Of a stretch of DNA of 64,000 nucleotides, positions 26,558 through 35,163 are shown one piece after another. The stretch comes from CALSMU01 sp965230225 (GTDB lineage: Bacteria > Bacteroidota > Bacteroidia > Flavobacteriales_D > Parvicellaceae), in NCBI GenBank assembly GCA_965230225.1, contig CBDDKM010000009.1:161729-225728 (forward strand). The letters run 5' to 3'. The stretch's first letter is position 1; each line of letters opens with the position of its first letter. Both the position numbers and the translations under genes were made by a program. Under the pieces are notes generated by a model. The model was not told the DNA's origin, did no database searches, and saw nothing but the letters and a program-made list of their open reading frames with translations.

Positions 26558-26588
26558 GTTTGGAGCGTTGAGTAAGTGAATGTTGAAT
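26555..26588. repeat. Degenerate 7-8-bp periodic tract at a stop codon
   Basis: TGAGTTTG, GAGCGTTG, AGTAAGTG, AATGTTG. The stop codon of the 25787 gene is part of the first unit. Same type as the tracts at 23948, 25577, 26762 and 36517. Confidence 0.55.
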
Positions 26589-26591
26589 CAC

Positions 26592-26757
26592 AAAAAAAGT
26601 ACGTATTTCTTGAAGTAGCACAGCGTCCCGTCCCGATAGCTATCGGGAATCGGGAATCCGGAAACTCATGACATGGAGCAGTTTGCTCCTTTCATGGTAA
26701 AAGTGCAAGTTTGATGAGTTTCCTGGTCGAAGCCGGGAAATGTGTACTTCTTTCAAA
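26592..26757. other. Structured intergenic element with nested inverted repeats
   Basis: Outer arms 26592-26610 and 26739-26757 pair at about 17 of 19 positions when G-T pairs are allowed. Inside are an 18-bp perfect palindrome TCCCGATAGCTATCGGGA (26631-26648), the 10-bp perfect inverted repeat GGAAACTCAT / ATGAGTTTCC (26660-26669 and 26714-26723), and at its centre a GGAGCA-GTT-TGCTCC hairpin (26675-26689). No ORF explains it. It could be a non-coding RNA, a repetitive extragenic palindrome or the remnant of a small non-autonomous element. Confidence 0.65.
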
Positions 26758-26761
26758 AATC

Positions 26762-26797
26762 TTTTGTCTAAAGTCTATCGTCTTCCAGTCTTTGATC
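26762..26797. repeat. Degenerate 7-8-bp periodic tract
   Basis: TTTTGTC, TAAAGTC, TATCGTC, TTCCAGTC, TTTGATC: a GTC-like end recurs every 7-8 bp, right before the 3' end of the DUF4249 gene. Confidence 0.55.
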
Positions 26798-26805
26798 AAA
26801 CAAAA

Positions 26806-27600
26806 CTACAACTGCACTGTAATTGTATCCGAAGCTACAGAGTAAGCTCCGAAGTGTCCAATGGCATTTCCATTTAAATTGGACGTAGGGTTCCCCGGTG
26901 CAGAGTCGAACGAACTACCAGTACTTGTGGCATCTTGTAGCCCAACAAAGTAATCGTAATTAGCTTCATCTATTCCCAATAGAACCACCTGAGCAAAGTC
27001 TCCGTCTTCGTATAAGTCGTTAAATAGAGCCACTCCAACACTGTTGCCATCAAACAATGGGTCTTCGTATGGATAATTAGCTATTATCTTTTGCCCGTTC
27101 TGATAAGCTTCCAGTTTATAGAAGTTTTCGATTCCAGGTAAATCATTAAAGTGGCAAATAGCAAACACTTTATCTGCCGGTCCTCCAAATCCTCCAAATG
27201 GAGCTTGTAAAGTCAAAGAGTCAATACTTACTGCCGGAGGCATGGTGGAAGTAGCTGTAATTTGCTCTCCTTCCGCATCAATGGTTAATGTATAGGTTAC
27301 CCCTGATACTCCCTGTAAGCTTGCATTGGTATAAAATCCGCTAGCAGTTTCTGTAAGTGGGAACGAATTCCCCTGATTATCAGAAATGGTAATGGTAGCA
27401 CCTGTAATTCGGTCAAAGTTGTTGTCCTGATAAAAGCTACCAGATTTACTAAGGTTAACATAGTTACCACCAAGGGTATCCATTAAACGAGCTTCCACAA
27501 TGATTCTTTGATCTGCCTCGTTCAGTTCAATTTCAATTACTTTCTCACAAGAGGTTAATGAGATGCTAAAAATGGCTAGTGTTATTAATATATATCTCAT
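26806..27600 (-). CDS. DUF4249 lipoprotein
   Basis: 264 residues, somewhat short for the family. Lipobox TSC at Cys18, then VIEIELNEADQRIIVEA, the ISDNQGNSFPL strand and the TSTMPPAVSIDSL segment typical of DUF4249. These lipoproteins are usually encoded beside a TonB receptor, as here (6 bp downstream of it), and are thought to be its surface partner. The ligand is not evident. Confidence 0.9.
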   Translation of the reverse strand: MRYILITLAIFSISLTSCEKVIEIELNEADQRIIVEARLMDTLGGNYVNLSKSGSFYQDNNFDRITGATITISDNQGNSFPLTETASGFYTNASLQGVSGVTYTLTIDAEGEQITATSTMPPAVSIDSLTLQAPFGGFGGPADKVFAICHFNDLPGIENFYKLEAYQNGQKIIANYPYEDPLFDGNSVGVALFNDLYEDGDFAQVVLLGIDEANYDYFVGLQDATSTGSSFDSAPGNPTSNLNGNAIGHFGAYSVASDTITVQL

Positions 27601-27606
27601 GATTTC

Positions 27607-29979
27607 TTAGAATTTAAAGTTGTAACTAATGGATGGAATAGCTTTGAACAACGAAAGTTGAACTGCTTCTGTTTGTCCTGGGTTGGCTTCGCTGTCTCTA
27701 AATGAGATAGAGTAGGCGTTTTCTCTTCCGTAAGCATTGTACACAGAGAAGTTCCAGCTCGATTGGAAACGCTTGGCGATTTGTTCTGAATCTCCGGTTT
27801 CTTGATTTACCACTACTTTATACCCTTTGTTCTCGATGGTAACTCCCAAATCTAAGCGGTGGTAATCGGGCATTCTGTATCCATTTCTCTCAGTGTATAG
27901 GTAAATGGTTTGTCCGTCCATTTCGTATTTCCCACTAGGGAAGGTAACAGCGTTTCCGGTATAATATACCCACGATGCAGAAGCTTTAATACGATCAGTA
28001 ATACTATAAATTCCCACAACAGAAACATCGTGTGTTCTGTCTTGCTTGGCAGGATACCAGTTATTTTGGTTGATGTCTTCAAACTTTCTTTCCGATCTGG
28101 AAAGCGTATAACTGATCCACCCGGTAAACTTACCAGTTCTCTTTTTCAGGTATAGCTCCAATCCATAAGCTCTTCCTTCTCCAAACAATAATTCTCCTTC
28201 AACAGTAGGGTTTAGAGTAACCTCAGCTCCTGTTTTATAATCGATGGAGTTTTGCATGGTTTTGTAATAAATCTCAGAAGAGAACTCATATTTGTTCTTG
28301 CTGAAGTTTCTAAAGTAACCCAACGAAACCTGATCTGCTAACTCAGGAGCAATGTTGTTGCTACTTGGCATCCAAATATCGGTAGGAGTACTACTGGTAG
28401 AGTTAGATAACAAGTGTAAGTATTGGTAAGATCTTGCGTAAGCAGCCTTGAAAGAACTCATTTCGTTAATGATGTAATTACCCGATAAACGTGGAGCTAA
28501 TCCATTATAGCTGCTCACCGTTTCCCAATCACCATAAGTAGTGGTATCTGTTACTTCTCCATCTGCGTTAAAAGAGAAGATGTCTCCAGGACCTAATTGG
28601 GTAAAGTTAGAGTACCTTAATCCATAGTTAAGGGTTAATCTATCAGATATCTTTTGCTCGTTAGAAATGTATAAGGCACTTTCTAAAGAGTATTTATTGT
28701 CTAATTCAAAATCGTTAAAAGGACCATCAGAAGAAGAGATTAAACTTCCTGGTTTAAAAGTATGATGGATGATGTTGGCACCAAACTTAATGGTGTTCTT
28801 ATCGTTCAGGTAATAATCAAAATCTTGTTTTAGGTTAATGTCCTGAATGTCTGATCCGATTTCAGCACTAAAGTCTCCATCGCCAAAGGCAATTTTATAG
28901 TTGTAATTACTGAAAATCACAGAGGTGTTAGAGAATAATCTATCGTTGTAGATGTGGTTCCATCTAAGTGTTCCTGTGGCATTTCCCCAGTCAAAACCAA
29001 ACTGATCTCCAAATCCAAAGTTATCTCTACCGAAGTATCCCGAAAGGAAAATACGGTTGTTGTCATTGATCTGATAATTGGCTTTAGCATTAAGGTCGTA
29101 GAAGTATAATATGGATTGATTTAGCTGCTCATCCTTAGACAATTTAAGGAACATATCTGCATAGGTTCTTCTTCCTGAAATAATGAAAGACCCTTTGTCT
29201 TTTACAATCGGTGACTCAATAGTAAGTTTAGAGGAGATTAATCCAACTCCACCGCTAACTGCCATTCTCTTGGAGTTACCGTCTTTCATTTTAATGTCCA
29301 TTACACTGGAAAGTCTTCCTCCAAATTCGGCGGGCATACTCCCTTTATAAAGCTTAACATCTTTTAAGGCATCTGAGTTAAATACAGAGAAAAAACCAAG
29401 TAGGTGAGAGGCATTGTAAACAGGAGCACCATCCAATAAGATCAAGTTTTGATCGGCAGCTCCACCTCTTACAAAGAAACCGGCGTTCCCTTCTCCTGCC
29501 GATTTTACACCGGGTGTTAACTGAAGGGTTTTCATGATGTCTTTCTCACCAAACAGTACTGGAATAGCTTCCGCTTCTTTCATGTCGATACGGGTAACTC
29601 CCATTTCAACATCTGTTATGTTTTGGTCTTCCTTTTCTCCAGTTACAACTACCGTAGTTAAACTAGTAGATGTGACACCCAGTTCAAGGTCTTTTTTGAT
29701 GTTTTGATCCAGTGTAATTGGAAATTCCTGATCCTGATAACCAATGAATCGGTAGATCAAAGTGTATTCTCCTTTAGGCAGGGTAAGAGAGTAAAACCCA
29801 TAAATATTAGTAACTGTACCAGTTCCCGGAAGTTCCTTTACAGCTACATTTGCTCCAATAATATCTTCTCCATTTTCGGCATCTTTTATCGTACCGCTAA
29901 TGGTAAACTTTTCCTGAGCCTGAGTCACCCCTAACAGGAAAATGAATGATAAAATAAATAGTGATTTTATAGTGGTCAT
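27607..29979 (-). CDS. TonB-dependent outer-membrane receptor with CarboxypepD-like domain
   Basis: 790 residues. The signal peptide ends at VTQAQ. Residues 23-105 are a CarboxypepD_reg-like beta-sandwich (ISGTIKDAENGEDIIGANV). The plug (about 110-230) includes GEKDIMKTLQLTPGV and FFVRGGAADQNLILLDGAPV. The rest is a 22-strand-type barrel ending SISYNFKF with a terminal Phe. It imports an unknown substrate with energy from TonB. The DUF4249 lipoprotein gene follows after 6 bp; together they form one transport unit. Confidence 0.95.
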   Translation of the reverse strand: MTTIKSLFILSFIFLLGVTQAQEKFTISGTIKDAENGEDIIGANVAVKELPGTGTVTNIYGFYSLTLPKGEYTLIYRFIGYQDQEFPITLDQNIKKDLELGVTSTSLTTVVVTGEKEDQNITDVEMGVTRIDMKEAEAIPVLFGEKDIMKTLQLTPGVKSAGEGNAGFFVRGGAADQNLILLDGAPVYNASHLLGFFSVFNSDALKDVKLYKGSMPAEFGGRLSSVMDIKMKDGNSKRMAVSGGVGLISSKLTIESPIVKDKGSFIISGRRTYADMFLKLSKDEQLNQSILYFYDLNAKANYQINDNNRIFLSGYFGRDNFGFGDQFGFDWGNATGTLRWNHIYNDRLFSNTSVIFSNYNYKIAFGDGDFSAEIGSDIQDINLKQDFDYYLNDKNTIKFGANIIHHTFKPGSLISSSDGPFNDFELDNKYSLESALYISNEQKISDRLTLNYGLRYSNFTQLGPGDIFSFNADGEVTDTTTYGDWETVSSYNGLAPRLSGNYIINEMSSFKAAYARSYQYLHLLSNSTSSTPTDIWMPSSNNIAPELADQVSLGYFRNFSKNKYEFSSEIYYKTMQNSIDYKTGAEVTLNPTVEGELLFGEGRAYGLELYLKKRTGKFTGWISYTLSRSERKFEDINQNNWYPAKQDRTHDVSVVGIYSITDRIKASASWVYYTGNAVTFPSGKYEMDGQTIYLYTERNGYRMPDYHRLDLGVTIENKGYKVVVNQETGDSEQIAKRFQSSWNFSVYNAYGRENAYSISFRDSEANPGQTEAVQLSLFKAIPSISYNFKF

Positions 29980-30027
29980 AAGTTAAATTTAGGCAATGCG
30001 AACCTAGTTATAATTTCTGATAAAAAG

Positions 30028-30050
30028 TGTTAAAGGGTGGTGGTTTAACA
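30028..30050. promoter_or_regulatory. Inverted repeat upstream of the TonB receptor
   Basis: TGTTAAA and TTTAACA, seven-base arms with a 9-bp spacer, about 50 bp upstream of the receptor start codon. A possible operator; no regulator is linked to it by the sequence. Confidence 0.35.
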
Positions 30051-30061
30051 TTATAATAAAC

Positions 30062-30088
30062 GAGCCCCGATTACAAGAACCGGAGCTC
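30062..30088 (-). terminator. Probable terminator of the Spy-like gene
   Basis: On the minus strand GAGCTCCG and CGGGGCTC pair (one G-T) across an 11-nt loop and are followed by GTTTATT. A second small hairpin CCGGT-GTT-ACCGG lies at 30096-30108, before it. Confidence 0.5.
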
Positions 30089-30109
30089 ATTTTTTCCGGT
30101 GTTACCGGC

Positions 30110-31186
30110 TTATGGTCTATGTATCATGAACTTATGTGTGGAAGCAGTTTCGTTAATCACCACCGATATGATGTACAGTCCTTCTTCCTTCTCGTTGGTT
30201 AAATCTACCGACAGAGTATGATCTCCCGGTTCCTGTTCTTTTTCGAGTAAGGTTCTAATGGATACTCCGTTTCCATCTAACAATTCAATTTTAACGGTAC
30301 TAGTGGTTTTAACGCTGTACTCAACTGTTGCCTTCTCAGTAGCGGGGTTAGGGAAAATCTTAACAGGAGTTTTTTCTACTGTAGCCGTTTCTGTTGGATC
30401 AAGCATTAAGAACCTAACAGACATCATTTTAAACATTTTGTCGTGATGCTTTTGAGCATGCTCTGGTAAGTCAGGTTTTTCAAATCCTGCTTCCTGGTGT
30501 ACTCTCTCGAAGATTTCTTTTAGCTGAGACTCATATTTATGAGCAATATCAAATAATGGTTGGGCCTCTGCTTTGTGAGCTTCCATCTTTTCGTGCATGG
30601 CTTTTCTCTCTTCTTTCGAAGGAAATTCTCCTTTTCTGTGATGAGGATGATCATGCTTCATTTCGTTGAATTTTCCTCTGAATTCCTCAATGGTAGCTTT
30701 TTCTTCTGCAGTTAACTGAGAATCAAATATGGCTCTTTCTTTTTCAGCAATTGGAAGTATTTTCTCCATCATTTCTTTGTGCGCTCCCTCCATTGCTCCG
30801 TGATGCATGTGCATCGCCATCATGTGATCGTGCATTTTTTCCGTAAGCACATCCAGTTTGGCCATTTGATCATTATCTAATATCTCAGCCAATTTAGCAC
30901 GCTGCTCTGTCATCATTTCGATGGCTTTTGGCATCTTATCCATTTTGTTTCCCTCAGAATTGTGCAATTCATGCATTTTTTGCGCAAACTCTTCGTTTAG
31001 TTTGGTTACTTTTTTCTGTTGATCTTTGGTAAGGGAAAGCTCTTCCGTCATTACTTCTGTCATGTGCTTAGCCATCTTATCCGGATCTTTGTGTTTGTGG
31101 TGACCGTGCATTCCTTTGGCAAAAGCAAAGGCAGATAGGGTAGCAATTCCAATTACACTGGCAACTAAAATTATTTTCTTTTTCAT
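30110..31186 (-). CDS. Spy/CpxP-like metal-rich periplasmic protein with T9SS sorting tail
   Basis: The frame opens upstream at 31294, but MKKKIILVASVIGIATLSAFAFA at 31186 is the signal peptide, giving 358 residues. The mature part is almost all helix, His- and Met-rich (GMHGHHKHKD, MMAMHMHHGAM), with two Spy/LTXXQ-like blocks (LSLTKDQQKKV.. and LTAEEKATIEEF..). From about residue 275 a type A sorting domain follows (VKIFPNPATEK, GLYIISVV), so unlike classical Spy/CpxP it should leave the periplasm through T9SS. It is divergent from the LytS/LytTR pair across 197 bp, which suggests regulation by that system. Roles in metal binding or chaperoning are inferred. Confidence 0.88.
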   Translation of the reverse strand: MKKKIILVASVIGIATLSAFAFAKGMHGHHKHKDPDKMAKHMTEVMTEELSLTKDQQKKVTKLNEEFAQKMHELHNSEGNKMDKMPKAIEMMTEQRAKLAEILDNDQMAKLDVLTEKMHDHMMAMHMHHGAMEGAHKEMMEKILPIAEKERAIFDSQLTAEEKATIEEFRGKFNEMKHDHPHHRKGEFPSKEERKAMHEKMEAHKAEAQPLFDIAHKYESQLKEIFERVHQEAGFEKPDLPEHAQKHHDKMFKMMSVRFLMLDPTETATVEKTPVKIFPNPATEKATVEYSVKTTSTVKIELLDGNGVSIRTLLEKEQEPGDHTLSVDLTNEKEEGLYIISVVINETASTHKFMIHRP

Positions 31187-31244
31187 TTTGTATTGTTTTT
31201 GATTTCGAAAGCGAAGGTGGAGAGATATAAGGAGTGTGGAAATA

Positions 31245-31324
31245 TTTTTCAACCAAGGGAGCAGATTTTTCAATGTGTGGAAATCAATAACCAATTGAGA
31301 CTCATTTGGTTTTTCATTGAAAAA
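31245..31324. promoter_or_regulatory. Three phased TTTTTCA repeats and a small palindrome
   Basis: TTTTTCA at 31245, 31266 and 31310 (spacings 21 and 44, about two and four helical turns). The third is part of TTTTTC-ATT-GAAAAA. They lie between the divergent Spy-like and sensor kinase genes and could be binding sites for the LytTR regulator, although AT-rich runs are common here. Confidence 0.3.
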
Positions 31325-31383
31325 TATTAGACGTTCATTGAAGTTTACCGGGTGTACGATCCAATTGTTGTACTTTTATCTCA

Positions 31384-32445
31384 ATGAAGAATTTTACTTT
31401 GCATAAAGGTTGGATACATGTAATAGCCTGGTCGGTGGCGTTTATAATACTGGTGGCTATTATCTATTCTCATGCTGGTAACCTATCTGGTGTAATGCTT
31501 AGAACATCCTTCTTGTTTTTAACCATGGGGCTGGTGTTTTACATCAATTTATTGGTACTCTTGCCTCATTTGTTAGAGAAGAGAAGGTATTTAATTTATG
31601 CCGTATCGGTATTGGCATTAATGTTTGTAGTTATTGCATTGGTGCGAATAGCAGAACCTTTTTTTATTCCAAACCATGTAGTAGAAGAGAGGGAGCACAT
31701 CATGAAGGGCATGTCTAAAGAAGGTAGGAAATTCTTTCATCGAGGCCCACAGATCGTGCATGGATTATCTATGTTTGGTATTCTATTTATGAGTACGTTG
31801 GTAAGAAATGTTAGTCAGCGTAGAAAGAAAGAACTGGAGCAGGCAGATTTGGAAAACAAGATGTTGGAGGCGGAGTCTAAAATGCTAAAGTCTCAATTGA
31901 ACCCACATTTTTTGTTTAACTCACTCAATAATATTTATGCTCTGGCAACGGTAAAAAGTGAGAAAACACCGGAGAGTATTCATGAGCTATCTCAAATGTT
32001 GAGGTATGTATTGTACGATTCTGATACCAATAAGGTACCGTTGAGCAAGGAGGTAGAGTACATCGAGAGTTTTGTACAGTTACAGTTATTAAAGGACGAT
32101 AGTCTGGATAATATTAAGGTAAACCTGGACAAGGTAAACGGACAGCTTTTGATTAGTCCGTTGATTCTGATTTCTTTTATTGAAAATTGTTTTAAGCACA
32201 GCAACTTTGAAGATGCCTCCAAAGGGTGGATTAACATAAATATAGAAACCCAGGGAAATATTCTGGTGTTTGAAGCGTCTAACAGTAAGATAGAGGGACA
32301 GAAAAAAGACAGTGTTGGTGGAGTAGGATTGGAGAATGTAAAGAGAAGATTAGAACTGGCTTATCCCAATAAGCACGAATTAAAAATTGATGATCAGGAA
32401 GGGGAGTTTCATGTATTACTTAATTTGAAACTAGATGAAAATTAG
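31384..32445 (+). CDS. LytS-type sensor histidine kinase
   Basis: 353 residues. Four hydrophobic segments in the first 155 residues form the membrane part (for example VIAWSVAFIILVAII). A coiled stretch at 145-165 leads to the His_kinase domain with LNPHFLFNSLNN (phospho-acceptor His175) and ENCFKHS (N box), then a degenerate ATPase tail with GGVGLENVKRRLELAYP. Its stop overlaps the regulator start by 11 bp, so the two are cotranscribed. The stimulus is unknown; the divergent His-rich protein hints at metal or envelope stress. Confidence 0.95.
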   Translation: MKNFTLHKGWIHVIAWSVAFIILVAIIYSHAGNLSGVMLRTSFLFLTMGLVFYINLLVLLPHLLEKRRYLIYAVSVLALMFVVIALVRIAEPFFIPNHVVEEREHIMKGMSKEGRKFFHRGPQIVHGLSMFGILFMSTLVRNVSQRRKKELEQADLENKMLEAESKMLKSQLNPHFLFNSLNNIYALATVKSEKTPESIHELSQMLRYVLYDSDTNKVPLSKEVEYIESFVQLQLLKDDSLDNIKVNLDKVNGQLLISPLILISFIENCFKHSNFEDASKGWININIETQGNILVFEASNSKIEGQKKDSVGGVGLENVKRRLELAYPNKHELKIDDQEGEFHVLLNLKLDEN

Positions 32446-33151
32446 ATGTGTTATAGTGGACGACGAGCAGTTAGCAAGACAACTGCTAAATAGTTATGTG
32501 GATAAACTTCCACAACTAGAAGTGGTTGCTCAATGTAAGAATGCCATGGAGGTGCTAGAGGTGATTCAAAATGAGCACATCGATTTGTTATTTCTAGACA
32601 TTCAAATGCCGGATTTAACTGGTTTAGATTTGGTTAAAACCATGCGTAATCCACCAGCCATCATATTTACCACAGCCTATAAAGAACATGCTTTGGAAGG
32701 ATTTGAGCTCAACGCGGTTGATTATATGCTTAAGCCCGTATCATTTGATCGGTTTGTAAAAGGGGTAAACAAAGCCATTGAGTTGTTAGAGCTTAGAAAT
32801 GGACATACAGTAGATGAACCCAAAGAAATAGAGAAACCGACACCCCAACCAGAATTCATTACCCTTAAGGCAGACCACAGAATTTATAAGGTAAAGTTGG
32901 ATGACATCCTCTACATTGAAGGACTTAGAGAGTATGTTTCGTTCTTTACCACCAAACAAAAAATCATCACTTTAGAATCACTTAAGCGACTGGAAGAAGT
33001 ACTTCCTTCTCATTTTTTAAGGGTGCATAAATCGTACATCGTTAACCGAAATAAGGTGGAATCGCTCTACGGCAATCAGTTGGAGATAGATGGAAAACAT
33101 ATTCCAATTGGTAAGAGCTATAAGGAGGAAGTGGTAAAGAAGGTTTTCTAA
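32435..33151 (+). CDS. LytTR-family response regulator
   Basis: 238 residues. Receiver domain with acidic pocket VDDEQ and phospho-acceptor Asp55 in FLDIQMPD, Thr in FTTAY and Lys in YMLKPV. From about residue 135 a LytTR DNA-binding domain follows (EGLREYVSFFT, LRVHKSYIVN). It acts with the LytS-type kinase encoded just upstream; the 11-bp overlap and order support this. Likely targets include its own divergent neighbour. Its last 4 bp overlap the convergent DUF5946 gene. Confidence 0.96.
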   Translation: MKIRCVIVDDEQLARQLLNSYVDKLPQLEVVAQCKNAMEVLEVIQNEHIDLLFLDIQMPDLTGLDLVKTMRNPPAIIFTTAYKEHALEGFELNAVDYMLKPVSFDRFVKGVNKAIELLELRNGHTVDEPKEIEKPTPQPEFITLKADHRIYKVKLDDILYIEGLREYVSFFTTKQKIITLESLKRLEEVLPSHFLRVHKSYIVNRNKVESLYGNQLEIDGKHIPIGKSYKEEVVKKVF

Positions 33152-33669
33152 CCCAAAAACTCAAGAGCAATTTTATCTACTGTCGAATGGTGTTCTTGCC
33201 ATGCTTCATAAACGCTTTTGGCCCAATTAATCATTTCATCTTTAACCATTGTAGCGTCAGCATTTTTTACATCTACAGAAGTAGTTTTTCCTCTGTGGAA
33301 TAGAGGAGGAGGAGTTAAGTATTCATCCGGATGTTTTGCTTTATACCGGTTAAGGTGGTCACTCAGTTGAGGAGATAATTGATAACTCCATTTTACCTGA
33401 TGATAAAGGATTAAGTGTAGTCTGGTAAGGTGAAAATGATTGTTCCACCTACCATGTAATTCTGGGTGTTGTAAGGTGTGAGCATCAACAATTAGAAAAC
33501 GGTAGTAATGATTTTCCGGTAAAGAGAAGTCTACCTCCTGAAAGCCTAAGCTGAAGATTTCGACACATTCGTGTACTCCTCTGGTGGTGGAAGCACCACA
33601 AAACTGGCAAGGCCCGGTGTTTTGTAGTTCTATTCCGTTATTCTGAGCAAAGTCGATGTAGGTTTTCAC
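33148..33669 (-). CDS. DUF5946 family protein
   Basis: 173 residues. The CQFCGAS opening, the VDAHTLQHPELHG segment and the LTRLHLILYH helix match my memory of DUF5946, whose function is unknown. The two early Cys and the paired His could bind a metal ion. No signal peptide. It is the last gene of a tight minus-strand group running from 36511, with gaps of 1-10 bp, and converges with the LytTR gene. Confidence 0.75.
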   Translation of the reverse strand: MKTYIDFAQNNGIELQNTGPCQFCGASTTRGVHECVEIFSLGFQEVDFSLPENHYYRFLIVDAHTLQHPELHGRWNNHFHLTRLHLILYHQVKWSYQLSPQLSDHLNRYKAKHPDEYLTPPPLFHRGKTTSVDVKNADATMVKDEMINWAKSVYEAWQEHHSTVDKIALEFLG

Positions 33670-33679
33670 TATTTTTTAT

Positions 33680-34318
33680 TTAGCAATACTCTGATTTAAT
33701 TATTTGAATGCATCTTTCTGCCCATTCTCCAGAAGATTCATTTATTTCTAATTCTGGTTTAAAATAAAACTGAAGAAACTCTTCGAAGGTGGCAGGAAAT
33801 AATTTATAGTTCCAGGCTCCATCATCAGTAAATATATACCCTTTGGTGAGTTCCGCAATTGCAGCGGCGATAAAACCGTATGCCATGTTTATTATTGCTG
33901 GTTGCCCAACTGATCGTCGTAAAGACCAGTATTTATTGTTTTCTTTTATTAATTCCTTTTGTATTTCAATTTTCTTGCTTCCTTCTTTACTATAAAACAC
34001 ATGATCTAGCCACCACCATGGATCATCAGGATCAATATCCGTTTCTAGAATTTCACGACAATAGGAATCTGAACCTCCAATTACTCCTTTAATATTGAAC
34101 CAAATGTATTCGCTATCATTCCATTCGAACCTTGAGTCTTCATCAACCTTTTTAACATATCTTTCTTCGTTATGATGAAGATTGGCTTCAAGAGTGAAAT
34201 AATGTTTAACACCATAGCCTTGTATAAACTGATTGATTCTTAATTCGGCTAATGATAACACTTCTCCGAATGTAATTTCAATCGTCTCAACCGGTATAAT
34301 GTCAAAAGTTGTACTCAT
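33680..34318 (-). CDS. Hypothetical cytoplasmic protein
   Basis: 212 residues, no signal peptide, no recognised domain. Notable features are a Trp/Asp-rich stretch (DPDDPWWWLDHVFYS) and a Gly/Ala helix (AYGFIAAAIAELT). It sits 6 bp from the aspartic protease gene and 10 bp from the DUF5946 gene, so it is probably part of the same operon. Confidence 0.75.
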   Translation of the reverse strand: MSTTFDIIPVETIEITFGEVLSLAELRINQFIQGYGVKHYFTLEANLHHNEERYVKKVDEDSRFEWNDSEYIWFNIKGVIGGSDSYCREILETDIDPDDPWWWLDHVFYSKEGSKKIEIQKELIKENNKYWSLRRSVGQPAIINMAYGFIAAAIAELTKGYIFTDDGAWNYKLFPATFEEFLQFYFKPELEINESSGEWAERCIQIIKSEYC

Positions 34319-34324
34319 GAGTTT

Positions 34325-35155
34325 TTATATCTTTTTTACTCCCATCTTTAAGTTCTTCATGTCGATTAGAATCACTTCATTTAAAAATGGGACATTCCCA
34401 ATTATACCATCTACATCTGCTTCCTTGAATAGCTTATTAAAATTTTTGTTGGAGTTGTACCAAACCTGTTTTACCGATGTAGTTGGCCAACCATTGATAT
34501 TGGTAGGAGCTTTTAATTGAGTTCGATAGGCAGTATTGGTTTTTCCCCACGAATAGATCGGAAACTCGCTAATTGAAGCTTCTTTATCTTTCCATTTGTT
34601 CCAATATTTTTTAGTGGTCCACAAGTCGAATAAACTAGCTCCTGTGTCAAATAAATAAGGGTAAGGTTTTCCTTTTACTTCTATATTTATTACTGGTCTT
34701 CCAAAGCTTTTACTGATGTCCGAGAGTTGGTACTTGTTCTCATTGTATTGGCTAAGAAACTTAATCTTCTGATTGTTGTAATCGATTTCGATCGCTTTGT
34801 CTTTAAGAATATCTGAGCCAATAGTACCAATGGTGTTTCCTTTAGCTGTAGAGAAGGACATAGAAGAATTAATGTCCAGTTTTAATGTGCCAATGCTCGA
34901 ATTAATTTCTTTTTCGGCTATGCGATTAACAAAGGTAGAATCCGCTCCTTTGGTATATAAGCTGGAGTGGTTGGCTCCGGTATCGAACTGAAAATAATAG
35001 GTGTTGGTGTCACCTTCCAATTGTACAGGAATTTTAATGGCAGTTTTTTCGAAATATTCTCCATTGAGAGTGTCATCTGACCATATAAAAGAAACCTCCT
35101 GGGCATTTCCCAACAGTATTGTAAATAGAAAAGTGAAGAGGAGTATCGTTCTCAT
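34325..35155 (-). CDS. Two-lobed retropepsin/pepsin-like aspartic protease
   Basis: 276 residues with a signal peptide ending at LGNAQ. Two catalytic-type motifs are visible, FDTGANHSSLY (Asp58) and FDTGASLFDLW (Asp170), and each is followed by a hydrophobic-Gly motif (IGTIGSDIL, VDGIIGNVPF) as in the two lobes of pepsin. Both halves are about 110 residues, so the protein looks like two fused retropepsin units. The signal peptide implies that it acts in the periplasm or outside. No propeptide or membrane segment is evident. The partner genes are in the same operon. Confidence 0.85.
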   Translation of the reverse strand: MRTILLFTFLFTILLGNAQEVSFIWSDDTLNGEYFEKTAIKIPVQLEGDTNTYYFQFDTGANHSSLYTKGADSTFVNRIAEKEINSSIGTLKLDINSSMSFSTAKGNTIGTIGSDILKDKAIEIDYNNQKIKFLSQYNENKYQLSDISKSFGRPVINIEVKGKPYPYLFDTGASLFDLWTTKKYWNKWKDKEASISEFPIYSWGKTNTAYRTQLKAPTNINGWPTTSVKQVWYNSNKNFNKLFKEADVDGIIGNVPFLNEVILIDMKNLKMGVKKI

Positions 35156-35163
35156 GTTTTAGG

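Noticed and set aside
31187..31294. Upstream extension of the Spy-like protein
   Set aside because: The signal peptide beginning at 31186 would be internal if the longer start were used.
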